In this document: positions 1 through 7,709 of the stretch, piece by piece
Numbering within the stretch: position 1 is the stretch's first letter
Layout of the letters: every line of letters starts with the position of its first letter
Source of the DNA: Mycolicibacterium sp. CH28
Lineage (GTDB): Bacteria > Actinomycetota > Actinomycetes > Mycobacteriales > Mycobacteriaceae
Length of the DNA: 64,000 nt
NCBI RefSeq assembly: GCF_004745805.1
Contig: NZ_SRLQ01000001.1
Coordinates: 186,001-250,000, forward strand
Reading direction: 5' to 3'
Made by a program: the position numbers and the translations under genes
The notes under the pieces: model-generated
Seen by the model: the letters and a program-made list of their open reading frames with translations, nothing else
The model's database searches: none
Told to the model about the DNA's origin: nothing

Positions 1-212
1 GTGCGATCGTGGGCGGCGCCCTTGGGGACGAGGCCGGCGCCCAGATGCAGCTGCTCGAAGAGGGCTGGGATCAGCGTGCACCGTTGGGCTGGGATATGAA
101 GGATCCCACTCCGGTGGCCAAGACTGTCTGCGCCCTGATCTCGGAATGGCTGCCCGCGACCACCGGCACCGTGGTCTATGCCGACGGCGGCGCCAGCACC
201 CAGTTGCTGTAG
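1..212 (+). CDS. inhA: Enoyl-ACP reductase InhA, 3' end only
   Basis: C-terminal part of the NADH-dependent enoyl-[acyl-carrier-protein] reductase of the FAS-II system, which extends mycolic acid precursors and is the isoniazid target. The gene enters from the left edge, in frame from base 3. The visible ~69 residues contain the family ending: [14 protein letters not shown], a [17 protein letters not shown] segment of the short-chain dehydrogenase fold, and the terminal [11 protein letters not shown]. This closely matches M. tuberculosis InhA as I remember it. The next gene (ferrochelatase) begins 4 bases after the stop, as in the fabG1-inhA-hemZ operon. The active-site Tyr/Lys and NADH-binding glycines lie outside the window. 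Confidence 0.95.
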   Translation, partial: AIVGGALGDEAGAQMQLLEEGWDQRAPLGWDMKDPTPVAKTVCALISEWLPATTGTVVYADGGASTQLL

Positions 213-216
213 CGCA

Positions 217-1281
217 ATGCCCCCTGCCACCGCGTTCGACGCGCTGCTGGTGCTGTCCTTCGGCGGCCCGGAGGGGCCCGATCAGGTGATGCCGTTCCTG
301 GAGAACGTCACGCGGGGTCGGGGTATCCCGCCCGAGCGGCTGGCCAGCGTCGCCGAGCACTATCTGCATTTCGGCGGGGTATCCCCCATCAACGGGATCA
401 ACCGCGCGCTGATCGAGCAGATCCGCGTCGAACTCGCCGAGCGCGGTGAGCAGCTTCCGGTGTACTTCGGCAACCGCAACTGGCATCCGTTCGTCGAGGA
501 CACCGTCGCGGCGATGAAATCCGACGGGGTGCGCCGGGCCGCGGTGTTCAGCACGTCGGCCTGGGGTGGCTATTCGGGGTGTGCGCAGTACCAGGAGGAC
601 ATCGCCCGGGCTCGCGGCGCCGTCGGTGAGGGGGCTCCCGAACTGGTCAAGCTTCGGCAGTTTTTCGACCATCCGCTGCTGGTGAACATGTTCGCCGATG
701 GCATCGCGGCGGCGGCAGCCACCCTGCCTGAATCGGTTCGGGGCCAGGCTCGGCTGGTCTTCACCGCGCATTCCATCCCGCTGCGTGCCGCCGACCGGTG
801 CGGGGCGGATCTGTATGCGCGCCAGGTCCGTTACGCCGCGAGCTTGGTGGCCGCGGTCGCCGGCTACGACGACTACGACGTGGTGTGGCAGTCCCGGTCC
901 GGTCCGCCTCAGGTTCCTTGGCTGGAACCCGATGTGGGAGATCATCTTTCGGTGCTCGCTCAATCGGGCACTGCCGCGGTTCTGGTTTGCCCGCTGGGGT
1001 TCGTGGCCGACCACATCGAGGTGGTCTGGGACCTGGACAACGAACTGAGCAAGCAGGCCGAGGAACTCGGGATCGCGCTGGCCCGGGTGTCCACCCCCGA
1101 CGCGCAGCCGCGCTTTGCGCAGCTGGTCCTCGAGCTCGTCGAGGATGCCGGCACAGGTCGCCAACCTGCGAGAGTGCTTGGTTCCCAACCTGTTCCGGCC
1201 TACGGGTCCAGCGTCAACGGCCAGTTCTGCACGGCCGAATGCCAAATCAGCGGTGCCAGGCCGAGTGCAGGATCTCGGTGA
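217..1281 (+). CDS. hemZ: Ferrochelatase (coproporphyrin ferrochelatase), HemZ/CpfC
   Basis: Inserts Fe2+ into the porphyrin ring; in Actinobacteria the substrate is coproporphyrin III of the coproporphyrin-dependent heme route. 354 residues from the ATG at 217, close to the mycobacterial length (about 344). A longer frame from 178 would overlap inhA, so I chose the ATG just after the inhA stop. Visible family blocks: [14 protein letters not shown] near the start, TAHSIP with its conserved His in the middle, and [19 protein letters not shown] with the His/Glu pair. Actinobacterial enzymes carry a [2Fe-2S] cluster on one internal and several C-terminal Cys. Here I see C195 and, at the C-terminus, only C338 and C342. 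The last 35 bases overlap the convergent gene behind it. Confidence 0.93.
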   Translation: MPPATAFDALLVLSFGGPEGPDQVMPFLENVTRGRGIPPERLASVAEHYLHFGGVSPINGINRALIEQIRVELAERGEQLPVYFGNRNWHPFVEDTVAAMKSDGVRRAAVFSTSAWGGYSGCAQYQEDIARARGAVGEGAPELVKLRQFFDHPLLVNMFADGIAAAAATLPESVRGQARLVFTAHSIPLRAADRCGADLYARQVRYAASLVAAVAGYDDYDVVWQSRSGPPQVPWLEPDVGDHLSVLAQSGTAAVLVCPLGFVADHIEVVWDLDNELSKQAEELGIALARVSTPDAQPRFAQLVLELVEDAGTGRQPARVLGSQPVPAYGSSVNGQFCTAECQISGARPSAGSR

Positions 1282-2119
1282 CCGCCGCGATCCGCGCCGA
1301 CCGCACTACCGCCGTCAGCGGTCGCAAGGCGTCGTTGGCAATCTGAGCCTCCGACGAGCTCTGCGTCCCGATCGGCATCAGACCGGAACTGACTGTGATG
1401 ATCGCGTCGACATGGGCGGCGTTCTCCAGCACCCGAAGCGCCCGGGTCGGTGCGTGGTCTGGTGCGCGGTGGTGCCCATTGGCTTCCAGTACCTGCTCGA
1501 CCAGCCCGCGCGGATCGTCGACACTGCCGGCGGCACCCAGCTGCAACGCGCTCAGCGCCTCGGCGGCCGAGCGCACCGCAGAACGCAAGGCGTACTCCGC
1601 CTCGCCGAGGTCGATGTAGTCGAGGCCCGGGCTGGCAGGCAGTGAGTAGACGGTCCAAGACAGCGCGCACAGCTCGGGCACCCGGTCGCCGTCGGGAAGC
1701 TCGTCTTCGCCGTCGTCGTACTCGAAATCGGGCACCAGCCCGATGGTGTCGCCTGCCGGAGTGGTGACGATGATCGCCTCACCGGTCGCCATTGCGTCGC
1801 GCTGGAACTGGGTGCCCGGCGCGAGGCCGCGAACGTCACCGGGAACGGGCAGCACAACGCTGATCGCCGGACGGCCGGGCCAGTCGGAACCCGAGGCCCG
1901 CCCACCCACGGTACGTAGCGTCTGCAGCAGTGACATCGCCCCCGCATCATCGACATCCGGCCACGGCAGGCCAGTGTGGCCGGCCGCTACGGAGTCATAG
2001 GCGGTTACCGAATGCGTTGGAGCCCATGCCGATAACGCGTCGAGGACATCGTCTGGCGCGGCTTGGCCGGCGAGCCAGGCGTTGGCCCACATTGACAGGG
2101 AGACACTGGGGCACCACAT
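1247..2119 (-). CDS. Conserved mycobacterial protein (Rv1486c-like)
   Basis: 290 residues, matching in size and position the conserved hypothetical Rv1486c of M. tuberculosis, which also follows hemZ on the opposite strand. Features seen: an N-terminal segment rich in Trp/Ala with MWANAWLAG; a middle part with [18 protein letters not shown] and a [19 protein letters not shown] acidic stretch; and a C-terminal half with predicted helices. No signal peptide or membrane segment and no catalytic motif that I recognise, so the function is unknown. Its 3' end overlaps hemZ by 35 bases. It is divergent from the nfeD-SPFH pair; the intergenic region holds a perfect 16-bp palindrome. Confidence 0.8.
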   Translation of the reverse strand: MWCPSVSLSMWANAWLAGQAAPDDVLDALSAWAPTHSVTAYDSVAAGHTGLPWPDVDDAGAMSLLQTLRTVGGRASGSDWPGRPAISVVLPVPGDVRGLAPGTQFQRDAMATGEAIIVTTPAGDTIGLVPDFEYDDGEDELPDGDRVPELCALSWTVYSLPASPGLDYIDLGEAEYALRSAVRSAAEALSALQLGAAGSVDDPRGLVEQVLEANGHHRAPDHAPTRALRVLENAAHVDAIITVSSGLMPIGTQSSSEAQIANDALRPLTAVVRSARIAAVTEILHSAWHR

Positions 2120-2135
2120 GATGCCGCAGTGTAAT

Positions 2136-2151
2136 GGTTCGGATCCGAACC
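2136..2151. promoter_or_regulatory. Perfect 16-bp palindrome between divergent genes
   Basis: GGTTCGGATCCGAACC is its own reverse complement. It lies 16 bases before the start of the minus-strand Rv1486c-like gene and 45 bases before nfeD. This is a typical position for an operator serving both promoters. The protein that binds it is unknown. Confidence 0.5.
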
Positions 2152-2184
2152 GGCTTTATGCAACCGCGCTGTCGTTGACCGCAG

Positions 2185-2190
2185 TACTGT
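2185..2190 (+). promoter_or_regulatory. -10 box of nfeD (leaderless)
   Basis: TACTGT fits the mycobacterial TANNNT -10 motif. It ends 6 bases before the nfeD ATG at 2197, so transcription would start at or next to the start codon. No convincing -35 is seen, and no ribosome binding site precedes the ATG, which fits a leaderless message. Confidence 0.45.
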
Positions 2191-2196
2191 GGCGGT

Positions 2197-2631
2197 ATGC
2201 CCGCGGCGCTGATTTGGCTCGTGTTCGCCCTGGGCCTGGCCGGTGCCGAGGCACTGACTGGCGACATGTTCTTGCTGATGCTCGCCGGTGGCGGCCTGGC
2301 AGCCGCCGGTTCCAGCTGGCTGCTGGACGGGCCGGTGTGGGTCGACGGCGCGGTATTTCTGGTGGTCTCCGTGCTGCTACTGGCCTTGGTGCGGCCGGTG
2401 TTGCGACGCAAGCTCAGCGTAGGCAAAGGTCTGCTCGAACCGGTCAAGGCTCTGGAGGGCAAGCACGCCCTCGTCCTGGACCGGGTGGCGCGCCACGGGG
2501 GCCAGGTCAAGCTCGATGGCGAAGTCTGGACTGCGCGCCCCTTTAACGACAACGATGTGTACGAACCAGGTGACCAGGTCACCGTTATGCACATCGACGG
2601 CGCCACTGCCGTCGTCTGGAAGAACGTTTAA
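2197..2631 (+). CDS. NfeD-like membrane protein
   Basis: 144-residue short NfeD homologue (Rv1487 position). NfeD proteins sit in the membrane and work with SPFH/stomatin proteins in membrane microdomains. The N-terminal ~75 residues give three hydrophobic segments: ALIWLVFALGLAGAEAL, MFLLMLAGGGLAAAG and a VFLVVSVLLLALV stretch. The C-terminal ~70 residues look like the soluble OB-fold of NfeD (GKHALVLDRVARHGGQVKLDGEVWTARP). It lacks the N-terminal protease domain of long NfeD forms. The SPFH gene follows after 12 bases and is surely co-transcribed. Confidence 0.88.
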   Translation: MPAALIWLVFALGLAGAEALTGDMFLLMLAGGGLAAAGSSWLLDGPVWVDGAVFLVVSVLLLALVRPVLRRKLSVGKGLLEPVKALEGKHALVLDRVARHGGQVKLDGEVWTARPFNDNDVYEPGDQVTVMHIDGATAVVWKNV

Positions 2632-2643
2632 GGAGATTCCGTC

Positions 2644-3876
2644 ATGGACGGTGCCATAGCTGGTCTGGTGTTGCTGGCGGTGCTGGTGATATTCGCCGTC
2701 ATCGTCGTCGCCAAGTCCGTTGCCTTGATTCCGCAGGCCGAGGCCGCCGTCATCGAGCGGCTCGGGCGGTACAGCAAGACGGTCTCGGGGCAGCTCACGC
2801 TGCTGATCCCGTTCATCGACAAGATCCGCGCCCGGGTCGATCTGCGCGAGCGGGTGGTGTCCTTCCCGCCACAACCGGTGATCACCGAAGACAACCTGAC
2901 CGTCAACATCGACACCGTGGTCTACTTCCAGGTCACCAATCCGCAGGCCGCGGTCTACCAGATCAGCAACTACATCGTTGGTGTTGAGCAGCTCACCACC
3001 ACCACGCTGCGCAACGTCGTCGGCGGGATGACGCTGGAGCAGACGCTGACCAGCCGCGACCAGATCAACGGGCAGCTGCGCGGGGTGCTCGACGAGGCCA
3101 CCGGCCGCTGGGGTCTGCGCGTGGCGCGCGTCGAGCTGCGCAGTATTGACCCGCCGCCGTCGATTCAGGACTCGATGGAAAAGCAGATGCGCGCCGACCG
3201 CGAAAAGCGCGCGATGATCCTGACGGCTGAAGGCAGCCGGGAGGCGGCGATCAAGCAAGCCGAGGGCCAGAAGCAGGCCCAGATCCTGGCGGCCGAAGGC
3301 GCCAAGCAGGCCGCGATCCTGGCCGCCGAGGCCGACCGGCAGTCCCGCATCCTGCGCGCCCAGGGCGAGCGCGCTGCCTCCTACCTGCAGGCCCAGGGCC
3401 AGGCCAAGGCCATCGAAAAGACGTTCGCCGCCATCAAGGCGGGTCGGCCGACTCCGGAGATGCTGGCCTACCAGTACTTGCAGACCCTGCCGCAGATGGC
3501 CAAGGGCGAAGCCAACAAGGTGTGGCTCGTGCCCAGCGACTTCGGGTCGGCGCTACAAGGTTTCACCAAGCTGCTCGGCGCACCCGGTGAGGACGGGGTG
3601 TACCGCTACCAGCCGTCGCCGGTGGACGAGGATCTGCCCAAGCCCGAAGACGACAGTGCCGAGGTCGCCGACTGGTTCAACACCAAGACCGATCCGGAGA
3701 TCGCGCAGGCCGTTGCCGCCGCGGTGGCCGACGCCCGCTCCCCGGTCGACGGTCTGAGTGCGCCGGCTCGGCCGAGCCTGCCACCGCCGCCGCTCGAATA
3801 TCCGCCGCTGTCCGAGCAGCAGGCCCCCCCAGCCGACCCGCAATACGCCCCGCGACGCGGCTCCGAGCAGCAGTAG
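2644..3876 (+). CDS. SPFH/band-7 (stomatin-like) membrane protein
   Basis: 410 residues, matching Rv1488. Residues ~5-25 form one transmembrane helix (GLVLLAVLVIFAVIVVAKS). An SPFH domain follows (about 25-190; AEAAVIERLGRYSKTVSGQ, LRERVVSFPPQPV, VDTVVYFQVTNPQAAVY). Next comes a long Ala/Glu/Gln helix (about 175-265; AEGSREAAIKQAEGQKQ and repeats) that should form the oligomerising coiled coil. The tail beyond 330 is Pro-rich and variable. Family role: a scaffold of membrane microdomains, partner of NfeD just upstream. The ATG at 2644 has a strong AAGGAGAT site 6-8 bases before it, inside the short gap after nfeD. Confidence 0.92.
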   Translation: MDGAIAGLVLLAVLVIFAVIVVAKSVALIPQAEAAVIERLGRYSKTVSGQLTLLIPFIDKIRARVDLRERVVSFPPQPVITEDNLTVNIDTVVYFQVTNPQAAVYQISNYIVGVEQLTTTTLRNVVGGMTLEQTLTSRDQINGQLRGVLDEATGRWGLRVARVELRSIDPPPSIQDSMEKQMRADREKRAMILTAEGSREAAIKQAEGQKQAQILAAEGAKQAAILAAEADRQSRILRAQGERAASYLQAQGQAKAIEKTFAAIKAGRPTPEMLAYQYLQTLPQMAKGEANKVWLVPSDFGSALQGFTKLLGAPGEDGVYRYQPSPVDEDLPKPEDDSAEVADWFNTKTDPEIAQAVAAAVADARSPVDGLSAPARPSLPPPPLEYPPLSEQQAPPADPQYAPRRGSEQQ

Positions 3877-4025
3877 CTCGACGCCGTCGCATCTCCGGCC
3901 TGACCAGGAGCCGACATCGCGCCGCTGTCTGTTTGCTGTGACTTCGGCTAGGCCACCTTCGGGTGACTGGCCCCTTGGCGTCGTTTGCTGATATTCAGAG
4001 GTATGCACGTCTGATGGGGGACGCA

Positions 4026-4355
4026 ATGTCGCTTCAGGTGAAAATCGGTGAAGTTGTGGCCTCGGCTACCGCGGTGATTGGGCACGGCGAGGACGTCGCG
4101 ACGACGCATGCGGCGGCGGCGAGCCGAATCGATGCGGCGTTGACCGGCTGGCATGGTGATTCCTCGCTCGCGATGAGCGCCCTCTCCGAGCAGTGGGTGA
4201 GGACCACGGCGGCGTTGCTGAGCAGGCTGAGTGATCATGCCCAGGGGCTGCATGCCAGCGCCGAGGGCTTCGCCGAGATGGAGCGGCGCCACAGCGAGGC
4301 GTTGGCGGCACCGGCGCAGGCTGCAGACGCACTCACTGGGCAGTCTGGCGGGTGA
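4026..4355 (+). CDS. WXG100-family (Esx-like) secreted protein
   Basis: 109 residues from the ATG at 4026, which has GGGGGA four bases ahead; a longer frame from 3963 exists but has no better start. The protein is almost all helix, with the WXG turn at W42-H43-G44 (TGWHGDSS) in the middle, the classic hairpin of type VII secretion substrates. WXG100 proteins usually pair with a second helical protein and leave through an ESX system. The next gene, 7 bases on, also starts with a WXG-type helical domain, so the two probably form the heterodimer. The ESX machinery itself is not in this window. Confidence 0.75.
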   Translation: MSLQVKIGEVVASATAVIGHGEDVATTHAAAASRIDAALTGWHGDSSLAMSALSEQWVRTTAALLSRLSDHAQGLHASAEGFAEMERRHSEALAAPAQAADALTGQSGG

Positions 4356-4362
4356 GCCGCCG

Positions 4363-5517
4363 GTGGCACTGACGGTTGCCGATATCGAACGCTGGAATGC
4401 TGGCGATGTGCGGGAGGTCTTCCACGCCGCGAACAGTCGGGCGCAGGCCAGTTTCGACGCCGCGGACGGGTTGGCGAGCCTACCGGCGTTTCAGAGCTGG
4501 GGTGGCCAGGCCGCGGAGGCGGCGAAGGTGGCGATCGGCCAGACCCGCAGAGATCTTGACGCCCATGGCAACGAGGCGTCGGCAGTGGCCGATGCGGCGC
4601 GTACTGCGGCCGACAACATCGAACGCATCAAATCCGAGCTCGCGAGCCTGAAGGCTGATGCCGAGTCGCTGGGTATGGAGATCGATCCGACCTCTGACAC
4701 CGTGTTGCCGGGCCCATCGGTTCGCAATCCGATGGAGGCTGAACTCAAGCAGGCGCAGCTGCAACCCCGGCTCGACAAGATCGTGGCGGAAGCGAACCTG
4801 GTCGACATGGCGCTGGCCAACGCGATCAATATGGCCGCAGGGAAGACGGCCATTCCGTCCGACGCACCGACGGGCACCGCGGCGATTCCGGGCAGTCCAC
4901 CACGCTCGCTCAGCGACATGTTGTTGCCCACCACGGCGGAGGCCCCCGAGTCGGCCGGAGAATCGGGCAGTCATTGGGTCCCGACTAAGACGGATGTTTT
5001 GATCGGGTCCGCCGGCGCAATCGCAGGTGGAACTGCCGACGGTGTGCGTCAGGCGGCGCTCAGCCTGATCAACGAATCGCCCGGTACTGGTCCGGGCAAG
5101 GCCGACCCGGGCCTGCTGAAGTGGTTGGAGGACATGAAGATCGGAGGTGTCGAGCTGCGGGGGGTCTCCCGTGTCGGCGGGGTCGTCGGCGCGGCCAGCG
5201 CGATACCGGCTGTCATGTCCGACATCCACGATGGCAACTCGGTACCCGAGGCGGTGACCCGCGAGGCAGCGGGTACCGGTGCCGCACTCGTTGCCGGCGG
5301 CTTTTTTGGCGGCCTTGCTGCCGACGCGGCTGCTGGTGCGGCGATCGGATCGGTCATCCCCGGGGCCGGGACTGCGGTCGGTCTTGTGGTCGGTGCTGGC
5401 GCAGGCGCTGTTGCGGCATTACTGGCGTCGAAGGGCGTCGAAGCGATCTGGGACCCTGTCTCAGAGGGAATCAGCAGCACAGTGCATAGCGTTGAGGCGG
5501 CTTTTGGTGTCGGATAA
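4363..5517 (+). CDS. Long WXG-domain protein with hydrophobic Gly/Ala-rich C-terminus (putative type VII effector)
   Basis: 384 residues from the GTG at 4363; the frame is open further upstream, but that part overlaps the WXG100 gene. Residues 1-160 are helical, with a second WXG-type turn at W46-G47-G48 (FQSWGGQAAEAA) and long Ala/Glu helices. After a Pro/Ser/Thr linker (about 165-215), residues ~265-365 are very rich in Gly and Ala, with hydrophobic runs (AALVAGGFFGGLAADAA, GTAVGLVVGAGAGAVAALL) like a glycine-zipper membrane region. No enzyme motif is seen. By family logic this is a secreted or surface effector of a type VII system; the activity of the C-terminus is unknown. The next gene starts inside its 3' end. 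Confidence 0.65.
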   Translation: MALTVADIERWNAGDVREVFHAANSRAQASFDAADGLASLPAFQSWGGQAAEAAKVAIGQTRRDLDAHGNEASAVADAARTAADNIERIKSELASLKADAESLGMEIDPTSDTVLPGPSVRNPMEAELKQAQLQPRLDKIVAEANLVDMALANAINMAAGKTAIPSDAPTGTAAIPGSPPRSLSDMLLPTTAEAPESAGESGSHWVPTKTDVLIGSAGAIAGGTADGVRQAALSLINESPGTGPGKADPGLLKWLEDMKIGGVELRGVSRVGGVVGAASAIPAVMSDIHDGNSVPEAVTREAAGTGAALVAGGFFGGLAADAAAGAAIGSVIPGAGTAVGLVVGAGAGAVAALLASKGVEAIWDPVSEGISSTVHSVEAAFGVG

Positions 5518-6082
5518 CGCGACGCCGACGCGCTTCGACGAGTATGTAAAGAACCACAGCGTGTCGGTGATTCCAGTCGATCGGTTTCCAAGCTTGTTGG
5601 TACGGGTGGGGCTGCCGGCAGGCTGGGAGCTATTGGAGTCCGCTCCCGGGATTCGAATCTGGGTCAATGTGAAAGACCCAGACATGGAGCGGTAGTGCGC
5701 CAACGCCGTCTTGACGATGCACCGTGTTGGAGCGGTGCTGGACGCGAGTGAGGTATTCGCCATGCTGGTCAACCAACAAGTCCAGTCGATTCCCGCTTTC
5801 CGAGAGACACACCGCGAAATCGATCCGACGATGAACGGCGCCGGCGTTGCAGGGACGCTCGGCCTGGAACTCGCTGATGAACTGGGCTGTGTCCAAAGTC
5901 TGTGCCGTTCGGAGATCACGGCCACAACAGAGGAGACGCTTGTCGCGCAGTTCACGGTGACGGCGATGCGCGACTCACCGGCTAACCTCGAAGAGTTCTG
6001 GCTAAGCGTGGGTGTGATGGATCGCGGCGCCGGCGGCCGGCCGACGACCGCACCCGTTAGTGTCGGCCGAGATGGCAGTTAG
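5507..6082 (+). pseudogene. LpqN-like protein gene interrupted by an in-frame amber codon
   Basis: From the GTG at 5507 (overlapping the previous gene by 11 bases) one frame runs to 6082, but it has TAG at 5693-5695. Part one is 62 residues (FDEYVKNHSVSVIPVDRF, LPAGWELLESAPGIRIWV). Part two continues in the same frame directly after the stop with CANAVLTMHRVGAVLDASE and ends MRDSPANLEEFWLSVGV. Together they look like one intact LpqN/LpqT-type domain of about 190 residues, without signal peptide or lipobox. A restart at TTG 5711 or ATG 5717 has no ribosome binding site. So this is a recent nonsense mutation, a readthrough case or a sequence error. Family members occur next to WXG100 pairs; their role is not established. 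Confidence 0.7.
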
Positions 6083-6812
6083 TGGGATGACTGGTCGCTG
6101 GAGGACGGTTACCCGGTTTGCCGTCGCCGGCGCGATCGGCGTAATCGCGTTGGTTCTCGTGTGTGTGAAAGCACCGTGGTTCCTGCCGACAGGGTGGGGC
6201 TTCGCAGCTATCGCCGTGGCGATCGGCAAGCGCCGAATCTTCTTGCCGGGTATGACCCGGTCATCCGATGCCATCGTCTGCCGTTATGTCCCGTGGTACG
6301 AGGGGAATGCCTTCCTGCTCAATGTCGGTCTGCCCTTGGGTGCGCTGCTGGGTACGGCCGCGAGCTTTTCTCGGGGATATCCAGTGTGGCCTCGGTTCGT
6401 GGCCATAGTTCTTCTGCTGATGTGGCCCCTCATGCTGTACGCCACGTTCCGCATGTGGCGCCGATGCTCGCTGCGCTTCACGCCGTCGACGTTGACCATC
6501 CGGGTTGCCGATCCCCGACAGCGGCCCGGTGAGCTTCCCCGCGAGCGTGTGGAGGCAATCACCCCCAAGTGGATAGCGAATTCCGTCAGCGGAGTCCGGG
6601 CGCTGCAGGTCGAGATTGCCTACCGCCCTGAGGATTCGACGACTGATGAACTCAACACAGTGCTGCTCGGCCTGCAACTGACCGTCGAGCCGATCAACCT
6701 GTACAGCGCTCTCGTGACGTGGAAAGACGGCGCCGATGCTGATCCGATCCAATTGATGGATCGGATCGAAGAAATACTCCGCGGACGCTCGATCTCGGTA
6801 GCGAGCACGTAG
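6072..6812 (+). CDS. Membrane protein of the WXG cassette, unknown function
   Basis: About 246 residues from the ATG at 6072 (GTG 6060 and ATG 6087 are alternatives); it overlaps the end of the LpqN-like frame, so the four genes look co-transcribed. Hydrophobic segments: FAVAGAIGVIALVLVCV and TGWGFAAIAVAIG near the N-terminus, then FLLNVGLPLGALLG and VAIVLLLMWPLMLYATF. The C-terminal ~110 residues are soluble and beta-rich (LRFTPSTLTIRV, ALQVEIAYRPED), like a small PH-type cytoplasmic domain. I do not recognise a named family. Its place suggests a membrane partner of, or protection against, the WXG protein; that is inference. Confidence 0.6.
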   Translation: MAVSGMTGRWRTVTRFAVAGAIGVIALVLVCVKAPWFLPTGWGFAAIAVAIGKRRIFLPGMTRSSDAIVCRYVPWYEGNAFLLNVGLPLGALLGTAASFSRGYPVWPRFVAIVLLLMWPLMLYATFRMWRRCSLRFTPSTLTIRVADPRQRPGELPRERVEAITPKWIANSVSGVRALQVEIAYRPEDSTTDELNTVLLGLQLTVEPINLYSALVTWKDGADADPIQLMDRIEEILRGRSISVAST

Positions 6813-6837
6813 CTATCGCCAGCCGGTATCTCTCGCC

Positions 6838-7563
6838 CTACTCGGCGTGCGCCCTCCGATGGGTCCGGACCTCATAGACCAGGCCCGCGACTCCGACGGC
6901 GGCAGTGCACAGCGACACCAGCACCAGCAGCGGGCTGATATTGCCGGTCAGGGCATCGCCGAGGAACACCACGGCGGCGGTCCCCGGTATAAGACCGGCC
7001 AGCGTTGCCCATAGGTACGGCATCACCCGCACGGCTGAGGCGCCGGCGGCGTAGTTGAGCACCGAGAAGGGCACGGCCGGGATCATCCGCAACGAGAAGA
7101 TGGCCGGCCATCCCCGCGCAGTCAACCGGGCATCCACCGACGCCACCGCCGGATGGCCCACCAGCCGGCTGAATTGCCAACCCAGCGCGCGCACCAGCAC
7201 CAGCGCGATGACCGCGCTCAGCGTGCTCGCCACCACGGCAATCAGCACCCCGAGCGCGGGGCCGAACAACAGCCCGGCGGCCAGCGTGAACGCGGTGCGA
7301 GGGAACGGAAGGACGGTCACCACGATGTGGGCGCCGAGAAAGGCCAGGGGGAACCAGGGGCCCACCGAGGTTGCCCAGTCACGCAGTTGCAGGGCCGTGG
7401 GCAACGGAACCAGCACGGCGAGTGCGACGAGAATCACAGCGACGCTAGCGGTGACGACGATGCGGGTTCGGGACACTTGGCGGGCCGCGGAGACCACTGC
7501 TGAGCGCACGTTGCGCCAGGTACTGCGGGTCTTCGACGTCACGTTTACCAAGATTACGGCCAC
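6838..7563 (-). CDS. VTT/SNARE-associated (TVP38/TMEM64) membrane protein
   Basis: 241 residues; Rv1491c position. Start GTG at 7563, with GTG codons a little inside as alternatives. It has a basic N-terminus, one helix (VASVAVILVALAVLVPL) and then the VTT domain: PFPRTAFTLAAGLLFGPALG, with the conserved F/PxxxxxxaxGxlFG pattern, a GWQFSRLVG segment, and SLRMIPAVPFSVLNYAAG, the re-entrant region with Arg and Pro typical of this family. The family contains DedA-like lipid scramblases; the substrate here is unknown. It is convergent with the WXG cassette (26 bases apart) and divergent from mutA. Confidence 0.85.
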   Translation of the reverse strand: MAVILVNVTSKTRSTWRNVRSAVVSAARQVSRTRIVVTASVAVILVALAVLVPLPTALQLRDWATSVGPWFPLAFLGAHIVVTVLPFPRTAFTLAAGLLFGPALGVLIAVVASTLSAVIALVLVRALGWQFSRLVGHPAVASVDARLTARGWPAIFSLRMIPAVPFSVLNYAAGASAVRVMPYLWATLAGLIPGTAAVVFLGDALTGNISPLLVLVSLCTAAVGVAGLVYEVRTHRRAHAE

Positions 7564-7709
7564 GTTGTGACGGACTTCGGCACCGGAAGCGAATTTCGGA
7601 GGGCGCGCTGTGTGGTCGGCGACGTCGGGCGGGAGGCGATCATTTAGCCTGTTGATCTGATGGCATGCCCCGTACGGGATGCCACATGCTGCGACAACAG
7701 GAGTTGCCG

